Positions 47,341-59,536 are shown, numbered from the stretch's first letter. The stretch: 64,000 nt of DNA from Gyrodactylus bullatarudis (GCA_012064415.1 SSNU01000104.1:402737-466736), one strand, 5' to 3'. Numbers and translations are program-made. Notes: generated from the letters alone by a model not told the origin.

Positions 47341-48439
47341 AATGTTTTATAGATTTGCCAAATTTACATTATAAATACGAAATAAAAATATAGTCAAATT
47401 TTGGCAATAGCTCTTTTAATTTCTTAATCAAGAATTTAGATTATTCAATGAGAAAAATTTATCATCCAATTTTGATTCTGACTCTTAAACTGCAACGTTG
47501 ATCTGATTCATTTTTCTACTGAGAATTCCAAAAATAAAATTTCTACATTGATTTTGCATCATGTTAATCATGTGATTTTCATTAAAAAATGTTTCAACAT
47601 CAAAAAGTTTTTTCCTTCAAATTATATAAGAAACTTTCTAGTTTTATGATCTATCCCCTTTTTCAATCCAAAATTAAACCGTAGACTCATTGTTCTGTAT
47701 TTTCTCAAAAAAATTTAAGTTTCAAGTTTAAGATGATGAATATGAAAGGGTACTTCTGAATCCATCCGAAATATTTTCAAAAATATCTCCATCTATTCCA
47801 AAAACATATTGACATAAACTACAAAACAGATTGGAAGAGTTTTGCATATCTAGACGATTCAAAGGATAACAATATGTTCCAATAAAAAAAATTCTTCTGT
47901 AAACCAATAAGATATCTCACAAAGAATATGAAATTACAAGCCTTCTATGCAAGAACGAGAAAGAAGCTTACTAGGAAGAAAATTATAGATAAAAAGGAAT
48001 AACTAGATTAGTTAAGTTAATTATCAAAAGGCTTGTTTTATTTTTTTTAAATAGACTGAGATTTTATTCAAATATTCCTATATTTTATGAAAAAGGCATA
48101 TGAATATGTATTTTGCATTTTTTCCAAAACTGAAAAATACCTATAATTAGGATTTAGAAACCGAACCTTATGAATAAATAGGCCTTTTATGCATAAGGTT
48201 GCCCTGCTGATAACTTTAGAATTGATTAAAAGTTTTAATCTTGAATTAAGGCTACTGATGATCTCTATTCATGGGAATTCTTTCAGGTACCGGATTTTTC
48301 TCATTCTATCAATATTTATTAGATGTTGATTCATTTAATGCTTGTAGTTCAACTAAATCCAGATAAGGATAATTCGAGATCAGTTGACATTAACGGGTTT
48401 TTTCAACTAAGATTTAAAAAATGAAAATTTTAAACATCT
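47341..48439. other. No gene seen
   Basis: AT-rich sequence. Confidence 0.3.
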
Positions 48440-48930
48440 CCAAATTTTTTTCTTAAATCTCATTTTTTATGGTCAAACTTGAATAGATCAACACCACCCA
48501 TTGACTTGTTATAAACTGGTACGATATCGGGATAGGGTACATCTATTATTTTACTGCTTTTCGAGCACCAGTGTTTAATATATTAAATGGACTCAGCACC
48601 AGTGTTTAATATATTAAATGGACTCAGCACCAGCAAAAGTTGAGGTAAAAGTTACAGCTCTGTTGTCAAACCATCTGAGAAGGCATATATGATTCTTGTT
48701 CTTAGGCAAAGACTCTAATGTTGACTTTTGGATGTAATCTTGTATCTCTCATGTTTTGTACAATCGGTACAGTTTGGACTGTTTCCTGTAGAGGAGTTTC
48801 ATTGAATAAAAGAAGAGTCGAGCATAAATAATTAATTTGGTCTTCAGTCTCTTCTAATACTTCATCAGAGTTTTCAGCATCTGGAATTAGGACAACTTGC
48901 CAAAAACTGTTGATTTAACTGTCTTATAAA
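48440..48930 (-). pseudogene. piggyBac-like transposase, internally deleted remnant
   Basis: Minus-strand translation first gives SFWQVVLIPDAENSDEVLEE and TVPIVQNMRDTRL (N-terminal acidic region of the piggyBac type). After an abrupt jump and a tandem repeat comes VPYPDIVPVYNKSMGGVDLF, the strongly conserved YN..MGGVDL block of piggyBac transposases. The catalytic Asp-containing middle is missing and stops occur, so it is inactive. Confidence 0.7.
48564..48633. repeat. 31-bp tandem duplication in the piggyBac remnant
   Basis: AGCACCAGTGTTTAATATAT then TAAATGGACTC is present twice without a difference (48564-48594 and 48595-48625), followed by a third start AGCACCAG. The perfect match suggests a recent duplication. 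Confidence 0.9.
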
Positions 48931-50384
48931 ATTTACATGTATACAATGTATACTATACATGGTTCGATAGATATTATCGCTAGGAAGGTTTTTTCCTGTA
49001 ACCTAAAGATTTTTATTGTCAGAATACTTAAATTAAAGTCCTCTTCAAGTTGACAAAGATTAAAATGTCACCAGAAAATGTTCCCATAGAAGACTATCTT
49101 GATTGGATTTACTTGCATTTTGATCTTGGAATATAGAAAAAGAATTCATCATACTTGGTCTATTCGATATGTGCAATTTGTGTAAGTTTGTGCAATATAT
49201 ATCATATAATACACAGCAGCAATGCATGTGTGAATATAGTAATAAGATTCTTTAATAAACAATTACTTTGACATGACCTGAAAGAGTTGATCTTTATTAT
49301 AGCATAGTTGATAATAATGTGTTGTAGAAATCAATTTCATTCATATGATTTCATCTTTTATTGGATGTGTGATTCTTTTCGTTTGCATGGGAAAATTGAA
49401 GCCAAGCAACATTTGATGCTCATTCATATAAACCTAATTGACATGAAGATGAATATTAAAAAACTCAATATTTATCACCTAGGCATCCTAAAGCTAAAAC
49501 TAGGAAAAATTAGACTTTTTACATACCACATTCAAGGGTTTTAAAAATAAAAGCCGCATTTCCCCGTTTTTGGGCAAATTTCAGAGGTGTTCCCGAATAT
49601 TAATACCAGATTCATAAATTGGTAAATTATTTCTATAGAAATGAACCATGCGAGAAATATTAATTTAACAATTAATTTTTTTAGAATTCTTGTACTATTA
49701 ACGATATCTATGAGATCAGATTAATGATCCGTTCTCCTACTACTGGGGATAATTTTCAAAAAGCTAGGTTGAAGAATATTAGCAAAATGTTCTTTCTTTT
49801 CCTGATGTCATTAAACCAGATTAAACAAGAGGAAAGAAATAAAATTATCTTGCCAATTAAAAATCAATAGAGATTATAATAAGATTCGGGTCAAGAGAGT
49901 TTGAGGATTTCCCAATCTCGCTTATGAGGTAAACTACAAAAGAGGCTCTCTATTTTGCTTTCTTGCCAATTGATGAGTGAATAGAATTATTTTTTGTGGA
50001 TGATTAATTGGCTTGAATTCTCGAATACCCTTTCTTGTTCATTTATTGATTTTGACCAGTCTTACTTTAACAAGTATGATTCATAACTTTTGACATAAAT
50101 TTTGGCATTATTTGTTGAATTTTTAAACCACGAAACCTACGAGAAAATTGTAGACCCATTTCTTTTGGAATCTAACTTGACTTCTTATACCTAGAGGTGT
50201 TGGAAATCGGAAAAGATGGCATCAATTTCATGTGAGAGTTAGATACTACTCAATTCAGGGAATTAAATATGGATTTTGAATCTAGTAGTTAAATTTGGTC
50301 ACAACTTATTGTTACATGTTTGTTCACATGAAATCTAACTTGAGGGAGATGGTTTTGTTAGAAATCAGACAGGCAAGTTTCGAT
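48931..50384. other. No gene seen; foldback scrap at 49433-49500
   Basis: The scrap begins CCTAATTGACATGAAGATGAATATT, a terminal block of the foldback family. The rest is AT-rich and unremarkable. Confidence 0.3.
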
Positions 50385-50600
50385 TCCATAAGAGAGTACA
50401 AAAAAATATTCAACTCACAGTGCCCCATTTACAAAATATTATTTAGGTCGTGTCAAAAGTTTTTCCTCAAAACTATAGTAATGTTGGAGTAATAGAAGAT
50501 GAACAGGGATCCTGGCCTAATGGCTGTAAGTGTTGCCAAGGCTATTGTGTACTAACCAGTCTTAATAAGGACGTAACACGAAATACGATGAAATCCAGAT
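50385..50600 (+). repeat. Degenerate second copy of the hammerhead repeat of 38.1 kb
   Basis: At 50551-50580 the plus strand reads ACTAACCAG-TCTTAATAAGG-ACGTAACACG, aligning with ACTGACGAG..GGACGAA of the minus-strand motif at 38101-38156; the upstream GGCTATTGTGT also matches. Stem II pairing (GUCU/GGAC) is kept, but essential core bases are changed (CTGACGA to CTAACCA, GAA to GTAA), so it should not cleave. TTCCATAAGAGAGT and ATATTCAACT at 50387-50426 also match the flank of the other copy. Confidence 0.55.
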
Positions 50601-50942
50601 GGCAAAGCTTGCTTTAATCATACTTTTTGAGGTAGATATTTTTATGGGTTAATCTAAAAAGTAGCCCCAAAATTCTCATAAATTCCAAAAGGGGGAATAA
50701 TCCTAAAACTAGCCCCATTCTAGAAATTTTATCTCAGATTTAGCCCCAAAATTTTCCTGAATCCCTAACCCATCTTAATTCAGTTCATTGAATTCTTGAA
50801 ATTTTCAACTTTTTGAAATATTAACATCATCTCTATTAACTATTAAAAATATATAGATGACTCATATTTCTCCATAAAAGTTTTATGGATCGTGGAGATC
50901 GCAGAGGTAAATTGATCCAGAATATGCTATTTTTATGGTTTT
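50601..50942. other. No gene seen; degenerate internal repeat
   Basis: The phrases TAGCCCCAAAATT and TAGCCCCATTCTAG recur within 50660-50760, perhaps a small repeat unit. Confidence 0.3.
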
Positions 50943-51194
50943 TTATGCTAATTCCTCGGGTGAACTAGATAAATATTTTGAGACAGCAAAAAGATGAGAA
51001 CAAGGATAGCCATTATTTTTCATAAAGTCACAGGAGCACTTGAGTGAATTATAATCAACGATTTTTCGAATAGAACTATTCCTCTCTTTTGTAACTTGAT
51101 AGGTACCTTCTATTGTAGTTTGATAGACTTTCAAGAATTTCGAACTTTCGAACTTTTTACATATAATAGTCAGATAAAAGGGAGGTTTTATCAT
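50943..51194 (-). pseudogene. SWIM zinc-finger fragment, Mutator-like transposase type
   Basis: LKCSCDFMKNNGYPCSHLFAV has the CxC...CxH spacing of a SWIM finger, preceded by a beta-strand-rich region (YQVTKERNSSIRKIVDYNS). This is the C-terminal signature of MULE/FAR1-type transposases and derived proteins. The frame is only 83 residues and no DDE core is found nearby, so it is read as a transposon fragment; a small exon of a host SWIM protein cannot be excluded. Confidence 0.6.
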
Positions 51195-51614
51195 AATTTT
51201 TCACTGAAATAATTCCGAATATCGCGAATATTCAATAATTTAGAGATAATAAACACATTATTTTCAAATTCATAAACTTTCTTTGTAAACGATGCATTCA
51301 GTTGAGAATAATTTGAGACAAATATTTCGAAAAAGTTTTCAGAATTCGATGAACTGAAGCAAGATGGGCTAATTTTGAAAAATTTTGGGGCTCAATTGAT
51401 TTCAAAGTTAGAAAGTAATAAAAATGTGGACTTTAGGACCAGACAATAAATTTTTGATATTTTAGCAGTATAAATAATGTCTTGGCATGTCGAACCAACC
51501 ATCAGCCTTATCTAAAACCACCAAGAAATGCTAATGAAACCTCTACTAGTTTATTTATCTTACTTCAAAACTTGAAGTTCAAACCTATGAAACTTGCATT
51601 CAATTCAAGATATA
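51195..51614. other. No gene seen
   Basis: Upstream of the SWIM fragment on the minus strand; may hold more decayed transposase. Confidence 0.3.
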
Positions 51615-51705
51615 GCTAACTAACGCTCCGAGAATCGAGCCTCAATCACAAGACTTGATACTAGTTTAAAAATGTATTACCTTGAGTAGAGCACTGCTTT
51701 TCTTC
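51615..51705 (-). repeat. tRNA-derived SINE candidate, second copy
   Basis: On the minus strand GCAGTGCTCTACTCAAGG is followed by GGCTCGATTCTCGGAG, a B-box-like sequence, in the order expected of a tRNA head. It shares CGATTCTCGGAG and an AGTATCA block with the copy at 40054-40152. Confidence 0.4.
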
Positions 51706-52909
51706 TTATGGAATTTTCTAACTCGCAGATGTGTCTTCAATTCCTATAGATAAATTTAAATATATATTTTAAAAAGCTCAAATATTTATGGATTCCGAGT
51801 CAGATTCAAAAGATAAAAATATTGCTAGAATAAGAAATTTAATTTATTGTCAGCTGAGCGTAAGTAGTATACCGCTCAAACTGAATTTTCCATTAATTAT
51901 TACGTACAAAGTTCAAATCTCTGCCCGTTTGAATTTTGAAATTAGCTTTCAGAAAATTTCTGACTCCTAGATTAAAGTATTTCAAGCAAAGATTTTAGCA
52001 TGAATAAAATGCTCAGTGTTTGAATATTACCAAATGTTAAGTTAATTGTTGAATTTAGCTATTTTTTCGAAGAAGAGCGTTGCTCTAACCTTGAGTATAG
52101 AAATTTTTCATGTTTAACACAACTTTTACTCGAAACTTTAATTTATTCCATAACTCAACTTTCTAGGGTTACTTTGAGTCAGCTTCTACCAGAAATTTGA
52201 CCTGGTAGAGAAAAAACTAGCTATATCGATTGAGTGATTTTCAATAAATTCTTTCTCATAAGCCCCTATTGTAAAGTTGAATATTTTTTCCTCTGAAAAT
52301 AACAATAATGGGTGTATTTGCGTGTACTGATTTATGGCCTCAATTTCTCACATAGTTTACGGGAAACTATTCATTTTGTACACTGAAATTTGTTCTCGGC
52401 TCATGGGTAAAAAGTAAAAGTTGAAAATTTTGATCGATTTAAAATTCGCCCATATAATAATATAGGAAATAGAAAAATCCAATTTATTTAAAATTATTTT
52501 CACTCTTCACCTTCTGCATATTCAGTATCTGTTGCTGGCATCTGAATTCTGAAAACAATCTTTTTAAACTCTGAAAATTATTTTATTATATTAGATTCAG
52601 AACATAAAAAGTGTTTATAAAGCATGAAAGAATCCTTATAATCTAATAATAAGAAGCTAATAGGATTTGAATCAAGCAAAATACAAAAAATGAATCATTT
52701 TGGTCAACTACATGAGCATGATATTCTAAAAGAGTTTATCTTAAAATTAGAATGACTTAGAACTTTTGTGTCGCTATTTTAATTTTACTAATGTTTTTTA
52801 TATTCCTTATATTTAAAGAGGTTCTTTGCATGAGACAAAAGAGGTGTTTTATTAAATTGTTATTGCATACGACTCGATAATTTTGAGATAGCTTTTTATA
52901 TTTTAAAAG
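51706..52909. other. No gene seen
   Basis: AT-rich sequence. Confidence 0.3.
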
Positions 52910-53705
52910 CTAGTTCACAGGAAGGTGAGAATATGCTATTTTTACAAAACAAAATTTTCTGAAAAGAATCCAATCTGACCAAAATAAGGCAGTTATTCGA
53001 AATTTCGAGAATGCACCGAATTTTTATCGATTTCGAAGATGCTGATATTTGGGATCAACATTAGACAAAGAATTCAAATTTTTCCGTAGAGGTTGAGATA
53101 AGCTTATTATTTTCAAAAACAAGTTTAACCTCTAAATCTTAGATAAGTTCCCTCTGTGGTAAATTATCACTGATAATCAAAATATTAGATTTCCCAAAAT
53201 AGAGACGAATTTCTGTGAGCCTCTTAAAGCTAAAAAATATTTTGATTCCAAATATCAGTATTAAACTGTTTCAAATCTTCGAAATCGATTAAAATTTTCT
53301 GTTCAAAAGTTGTGCATTTACGAAATTCAGAAAAATGGTATTGAATGTACTAAGTGGACATTTGATTTCGGGCGAGGAGTGCGAAATACACGAAAATATT
53401 TATGATACATATAATATACCTATTTTTATCGTAGATATATATTGGTGCGGTCTAAATTTTATTCTATTTACCGGTTTAGACATGAGAAATTTATCAAAAA
53501 TAGACTGATTTTTGGGGTCATACTGCAAGGATAGTATAGTAGATGCATGAAAAATTGAGAGCATTCATTCAACCGTTCGCGACCAATATTTTTGTCAGAT
53601 TGAAATTTTTGTTCGAAATATTTTTATATAGGATCATTTTATTCAAAAAAAATTCTCATGACTTTTTTGTGAATATTTCGAATTCTCATCTTCATGTCAA
53701 TCGGG
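52910..53705. repeat. Foldback element (subfamily with TTGACATGAAGATGAG ends)
   Basis: Left end CTAGTTCACAGGAAGGTGAGAAT; right end AATTCTCATCTTCATGTCAATCGGG. Inner arms pair: TCGATTTCGAAGAT, TGATATTTGGGATC against TTCCAAATATCAGTA, ATCTTCGAAATCGATT. Confidence 0.6.
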
Positions 53706-54843
53706 TTTAGTTTTCTTTGTACCTTTCGATTGATTCAACTTTTTAATGAATTCCGAAAAAAGTTAAATTGCGTATTTTTCGGTCATGTTTCGATTTACTT
53801 AGAAATTCGAATTTTCCAGTCTAATATTATTATATATTTTGGGACATTGATTGAATTTCTTGCAAAGTTTTTTATCCTAACAACTTATAAGCCTGTTTTG
53901 TTATGCGATGCCAATATCTATTAGAAATTCCCCTATTTTTATTTATTTCTGAACACTTTTTTCTTTCATTTGAATAGTGAGAAATGAGTTAATTAAGATT
54001 GATTAATGCAAGATTTTGCCCAATTCCACATCTGTATTATAAAAAGACAACCTCGATTCGTAACAGGCCTTGCCTTGAATGAAAAGAGAACGAAGTTGAA
54101 ATTCGATAGAATATTTCCGATATGGTTAGCGTGAATTTACCAAAAAGTCTCAAAGAGATTTCTAAACTGGGATCTAAACATGAGATCAAAAGAATCCTTT
54201 TCGTATCGTCTCGTTAGGGTTAATCGAATATGTATTGAAAATATCCTCGATATTAGATTATCATGCAAGAACATGATCAATACGATTCATTTTATCGATT
54301 TTTGCTTAATGTCAACTTTTGAAATTACAAATACACAGTTTATTATTATTTGATGAACAATCTGTATGATCTATTGATTGACACCAATTCAGATTAATTT
54401 GAAATTGATTTCATTTCCAAGATGAATGCTGAAAAATCTCACGATAATCAACGTCATAAATCTCTTCGTTAGATTTCTATTCTATTCATTTCAAAATCAA
54501 TAAAATCTCTGACAGTTTTTCATACTTTTTTTTGTCTTTATGAAGAAATTCAACTTTTAACAAGAATTATATGTATTTACATAAAGAAATCTCTGTTGAT
54601 TTTTTTGACGTTCTTTTCACGTGTATAATTACTATATTTTTTTAAATACCCGCTCATAAAATAAACGAGATCAAAAATTATTTCTCATATAACTCTTACA
54701 GTGTGTACAGTTCATATGTATTTATATGATGTGGTTATACAATGATATATACTATGAAATAATATTATATAAATTAAATAATACAGTAGTGATAATAAAA
54801 AAACATCATCTAGGTTGTTTTTATGAAATTAATTATTGAAAGA
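53706..54843. other. No gene seen
   Basis: AT-rich; the part next to 54843 should be the 3' flank of the membrane-protein gene. Confidence 0.3.
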
Positions 54844-55821
54844 CTATGCATACTCTGGTCCGATGATATCCTTGTGTAAAGGATGTGTCTTATGGTTGAT
54901 CCGAAGAATTTTTCTTATTATGGCGCCAATTATTACAATCATTGTGAGAAAAGCAAATAGAGATATTGCTATCCATAACCAGATGATATCAACCTGTTTT
55001 GGGAAGATTGACTCTGATTTATTGTGTTTCATGTACTGGATCTTAGGGTCTTCGGCAGCAACTGTGTTTTGCTGATTATCTGAAGTAATCTCTCGAATAT
55101 GTGGATCATCTCTACATAGAAAAGAATCTGAACAAATTCTCTTCTCACAGGAAATCATTGCTGATATTTGGGTCTCCTGTGAGTCTCGGATAAATTTTAA
55201 ATAATTCTTTTTTGATTTTGGACCCGCTATCCTATGGATAACAGTCATATCTTGTTTATTCTTACATCGGATGCAGAAAAATTGCTTTTCAATGTCAAGA
55301 CAATTCTTCAACCGGAGTACTGAGAATGATGCCCCGAATGTGAGAAAATCTTCTACAAAATCTGTTCGACAATCCAGACTGACTTCTCGAAGAGTATTTA
55401 TCGAAGCAAGACTGCATCCGTTCAGTTTTAATCTGGACCGCTTTGTATTCAAACTAACAACACCATTTAAATGGGAAAAGTGTTGAGCGTTCAATATGTG
55501 ATTTGATACATTCAGATCTAATTCTAATTTTGTGTCTGGCTCAACTCCAATCTGTGAGAATACATCTGTGCCCAATTGAAAGTTTCGATCTGGTTCGAGG
55601 GATATAATTTTCAAGTGGTCTTCAAATAGTTGACATTCAACTTCTGGTTCCCAGGGTACAACATCGTGATTCTTATTCTCTGTCGTATTGTAACATTTTA
55701 AATGAAAGTTTTCTGACTGGACTCCACACGAGCAAGTACGCTTTTGTATAGCATCCAGAATCAATGTGCAGAATAAAAATAAAATCAGTTTTAATGAGAG
55801 TGAAATGGTAATATTCCCCAT
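54844..55821 (-). CDS. Type I membrane protein, Cys-rich ectodomain, family not recognised
   Basis: Single uninterrupted frame from ATG 55821, 325 aa, no intron. Residues 1-27 are a signal peptide (SLSLKLILFLFCTLILDA). A Cys-rich N-terminus follows (CSCGVQSENFHLKC), faintly like an LRR N-terminal cap. A central part has short hydrophobic strands (KLELDLNVSN, RLKLNGCSLASINTLREVSL, SVLRLKNC) that could be degenerate leucine-rich repeats. More cysteines are FFCIRC, SCEKRIC and FLCRDD. Sites NTT and NVS could be N-glycosylated. One TM helix, about residues 279-302 (IIWLWIAISLFAFLTMIVIIGAII), precedes a basic 23-residue tail. Likely a cell-surface protein; ligand and function unknown. The open frame among decayed repeats supports selection. 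Confidence 0.72.
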   Translation of the reverse strand: MGNITISLSLKLILFLFCTLILDAIQKRTCSCGVQSENFHLKCYNTTENKNHDVVPWEPEVECQLFEDHLKIISLEPDRNFQLGTDVFSQIGVEPDTKLELDLNVSNHILNAQHFSHLNGVVSLNTKRSRLKLNGCSLASINTLREVSLDCRTDFVEDFLTFGASFSVLRLKNCLDIEKQFFCIRCKNKQDMTVIHRIAGPKSKKNYLKFIRDSQETQISAMISCEKRICSDSFLCRDDPHIREITSDNQQNTVAAEDPKIQYMKHNKSESIFPKQVDIIWLWIAISLFAFLTMIVIIGAIIRKILRINHKTHPLHKDIIGPEYA

Positions 55822-55964
55822 CTTATGTTATCCCCACTTATCGGTTAATAATCCACATTGAAAAAATATTGTCAGAGTAATCCCTAAAAGTTATGAATGT
55901 GAAAAGGTAAATTTTCGACTAAAGTAGCCTCTCTAATGCTTCTTCAATCATAATTATTGTCCAA

Positions 55965-56004
55965 CCAATCAGATTGAAGAAAATTTCTCACAGCCAATCA
56001 GATT
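55965..56004 (-). promoter_or_regulatory. Paired CCAAT-type boxes upstream of the membrane-protein gene
   Basis: CCAATCAGATT occurs exactly twice, at 55965-55975 and 55994-56004, 29 bp apart and 145-185 bases upstream of the start codon. NF-Y binds CCAAT in either orientation and paired sites are common in animal promoters. No TATA box is clear. Confidence 0.4.
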
Positions 56005-57061
56005 ACTGGTTACTAATTTTATTCATACTGTAATATACTATACTTTGTATCGTATACTTTATGAATAATATTCGTGTGAATTAATGTAGACTATGGGTAG
56101 AATACAGTCATCGTTTTCGTGTAATATGTCAACTTTGTATCAATGATGCAAAAATGTGTCTTAACAAGAATCATACGTTTTTCCCACCACATTACAAAGT
56201 GTTATTCCAACCTGATGATCATCAAAAGAGGATAATTTATGAACCAATTTATTGATAAATTATCGCGATCAGTAAATTACGAATAATATTTATTAAATAT
56301 GATCATTTCAAGCTAGCTACAAGGGGAAAATAAAATTAGTATACACTAGATAGTTCCGATCACATGATTTACCCCTTTCTATAAATAAAATGAATCAACA
56401 TTTTTTGAATATTTCCCAGAACTATCTTTATTTATCAACCTCTCTTATGGACAGGGATGGAAGAAACTTAAAATTTTTATTTCCGATTTAAATTAATTTA
56501 CTGACATGTATGACTTGAAATAAAATGCACACTCATGGAAAAAGTATAGCCCTCGTTAAATGAACCTGGAAATAAAATCCCAACGATTCACTGGTACTGT
56601 ATTTCCTGATGGGGGTTATTAAGGATTTAAATGTAGAAAAGGATAAACCTTTGCAGTTTCCTAATGACCTTGAGAATTCAGAAATCATTCATGGGAGACA
56701 GTCTAGGTCAAGAGTAATTAACCTTCAAAGGTTTTGTATAGATATGAATTATCTCTAATTTGAATCTTTGCAGGTAGGTCTTATTCGATGATTGTGAAAT
56801 ATATTTTGAATATTTCGGAAAATCAACTTGAATTATTACAGGGTGTAACAAGAAAAATTTTCTTTATAAATGCTTTGATCAGAATAACAAGCTATAAATA
56901 TTCATCAAGTATGATATTTCAATCGAAAGCTGATAAGGGATTTAAGCGCAATTTTATTTTTCATGACGACAAAAATTTTCAAAATCAGTTTTTTGAGCAT
57001 ATCTTTTTTTCGGAGTCGATTTTTCAGTGTGAAATAATGTACAAGAATAGCTTTACTTAAG
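56005..57061. other. No gene seen
   Basis: AT-rich. Small ATG frames, such as 56788-57060, show no motif. Confidence 0.3.
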
Positions 57062-57663
57062 CTAGTTAATATGTGGATGGGAATTTATGATTTTTACGAA
57101 ATTCTATTTTTTTCATCAAGAAATTATGGCGAAATTCGAAATTTTGAAGTAGCGCCAAATTCCCATTTTTTGAACTTAGAGATGGAAATTTTTGTTGATT
57201 TCAATGTGAGAGAGTGACCAAAAGTTGATCATAATAAAATTTTTGATAAATTCGTCATTTTTCTGGAATCTTGGAATATAAAATTTCATCTACTTTAAAG
57301 TAGGGAAAATGATGAAAAAATCAAAATTTGATTTTGACACGATTATGGGGGATTCTTTAAACCAGATTCAGCATATTTAATTTCTTCATCCAATCGTGAC
57401 CCTAAAAATCAAATTTCGATCACTCTTCCACATAGAAATCAACAAACATTTTCATCTCAAGGTTCACAAAAATAGGAATTTGGCGCTACTTCAAGATTTC
57501 AAATTTGCCGTATTTTCCTTAAAAATTGATTTTTTTTCTCCGTACCGTGAAAGAGGGCCTCATGATCAAGACTCGAAAAAATCTTGATCAAATTCGATTA
57601 CTTGATGAAAAAAATAAGAATTTGTAAAAATCATAAATTCCTATCTTCATATTACTATAACTA
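57062..57663. repeat. Foldback element, complete (about 600 bp)
   Basis: Left end CTAGTTAATATGTGGATGGG, right end CTATCTTCATATTACTATAACTAG. Arms pair over most of their length: AAGTAGCGCCAAATTCCC with GAATTTGGCGCTACTTC, and TGTGAGAGAGTGACCAAAAG with the GATCACTCTTCCACA block. Close relative of 34081-34768. Confidence 0.8.
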
Positions 57664-58867
57664 GGTGTATATTAAAAGCACATTTCTGTAGAGTTGATTT
57701 CTAACACCATGTATAGGATCAACATTTGAGTTCGATTATTTTTATTTAAAAAGATAAATGTTTTGTCCGATGAGATTCGGAAAATTCATATCAATTGCAA
57801 ATTTCTATTCGTGAGAATTCGAGAAAAACACAGATTGAGAAGTGTATTGAACTTTTATATTCGTATTTTTAAAAATAATATAAATTACGTGAGTTTTATT
57901 GAAGTCTTCCTTCATTTGAGAACTTTTTAGATTAAAAGGACTTTCAATACTTTTCCTATATTTTTTTTAATTACAGGAGTTGAGCTGTTTCATAAATTTC
58001 TCACTCTACAAAACTTTTTATTTTTTTCAATAAAATTTTTCAATATACCCTATCCAAGTTGAAGTTGAAATTTTTAAAATCATTTTTAAACTTTCAAATT
58101 ATCCTTTATCAAAAAGTGAATGGACTTATCGGATCAAATATTGTAAAATGTGATGAGTATCATTGCCCTCTTAGACTCGAATTTCGATTTCTTGATCATT
58201 TTTACTGCTCGAGGATTAGGGATTATTCGATGATCCTAACTCTGCCAAAGTGGCGGGTTTTGATGTTGACAATCGGTTTACGTGTTTCATCTATTCAGTT
58301 TATACGTTTTCGTCCTTGATCATATATTTCAATTCCGTAATTTTTAAAGAGATGATATAATTGACAATTTTAACTACTCAAATAAATTCATGAATAAATC
58401 TATACTGAATATTAGGCTGGGGTGTTTTCTCTAATCAACTCACGAGAGTACTAATTTTTCTGATAAAATTCAGCTCTCAAATTATGATTTGCATATTTTT
58501 AAAACATGAAAGTCCTTCTGTATTATGTCAATGCCCATTTATCCTACGGACATGATAAAATAACGAAATTTACCATGAAGGCCCTCTTTATGATAAGATT
58601 ACTATTTTTGAAGATAAAACCTAAGAAATTCATTAAATACTATTTAATAAATAGCCAAGATTCGTGATTTTAGTGATTGTGAAGTAAAAAATCATTGAAA
58701 ATTGAGTGGCGATTTGAAAAATGCTTAGAATTGATTTTTCTATCGGAATATTGGTACTAATATGAGGTCAAAAATTTCCCCCGCCCTACTGAATACTCAT
58801 AAATTTTATTTTATTTTGAAGTTGAGACGTTTATTTCAAATAATAGTTTTGTTCACTCAATCAAAAC
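57664..58867. other. No gene seen
   Basis: AT-rich. The ATG frame at 58059-58319 has no recognisable motif. Confidence 0.3.
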
Positions 58868-59536
58868 CTAATTGACATGAAGATGAGAATTTACATTTTT
58901 TACAAAAAACTCTGTATTTTTCTTCGGAAAGTCAGGAAAAAATTTATTTTTCAAATTCCATAATGAAATAAGCCAACAAGGTTTGGAAATTTAAAAAATT
59001 TTCTGAAAAAATTCGATCTGACCAGAAAAAAAGTCACTAAATTTCCACTTTTTCAATTTTCGAACAAAAATTGTTATCGATTTCAATGATTTAAATCAGT
59101 TAAACGCAGATATTCGATCAGCATTAGACGAAGAATTCAAATTCAGCTGCAAAAATTCACAAAAATTCGTGGGTAGTCAAAATCGGGAATGATCCAAAAT
59201 TTAAAAGTTGAACTTTTTCTTGAAAACAGTAGATTCCTTTCTTCCTCCAGGGCCGAATTCAAATTCTTTGTCTAATGCTGATCTCAAATATCTGCGTTTA
59301 ACTGATTCAAATCCTTGAAATCAACAACAATTTTGGCTCGAAAGTTAAAAAAGTGGAAATTTGGTACCTAATTCGAAAAACGGCCTAATTTTGGTCAGAT
59401 TGAATTTTTTCAAATTTTTTTTCAATTTCCAAAACTTAATGCCTCATTTAATTATAGAATTCCGAAAATAAAAAAATTCCGAATAAAAATATAGTTTTTT
59501 GTAAAAAATGTAAATTCTCATCTTCATGTCAACTAG
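58868..59536. repeat. Foldback element, complete, TTGACATGAAGATGAG-end subfamily
   Basis: CTAATTGACATGAAGATGAG at the left faces CTCATCTTCATGTCAACTAG at the right. Inner arms pair: AATCAGTTAAACGCAGATAT, CAGCATTAGACGAAGAATTC against GAATTC..TTTGTCTAATGCTG, ATATCTGCGTTTAACTGATT. Confidence 0.85.

Noticed and set aside
51460..51510. CCAACCATCAGCC block shared with about 60040 and about 40040 as a defined element
   Set aside because: The shared stretch is only about 20-25 bases and flanks do not align; noted but too weak to call a family.
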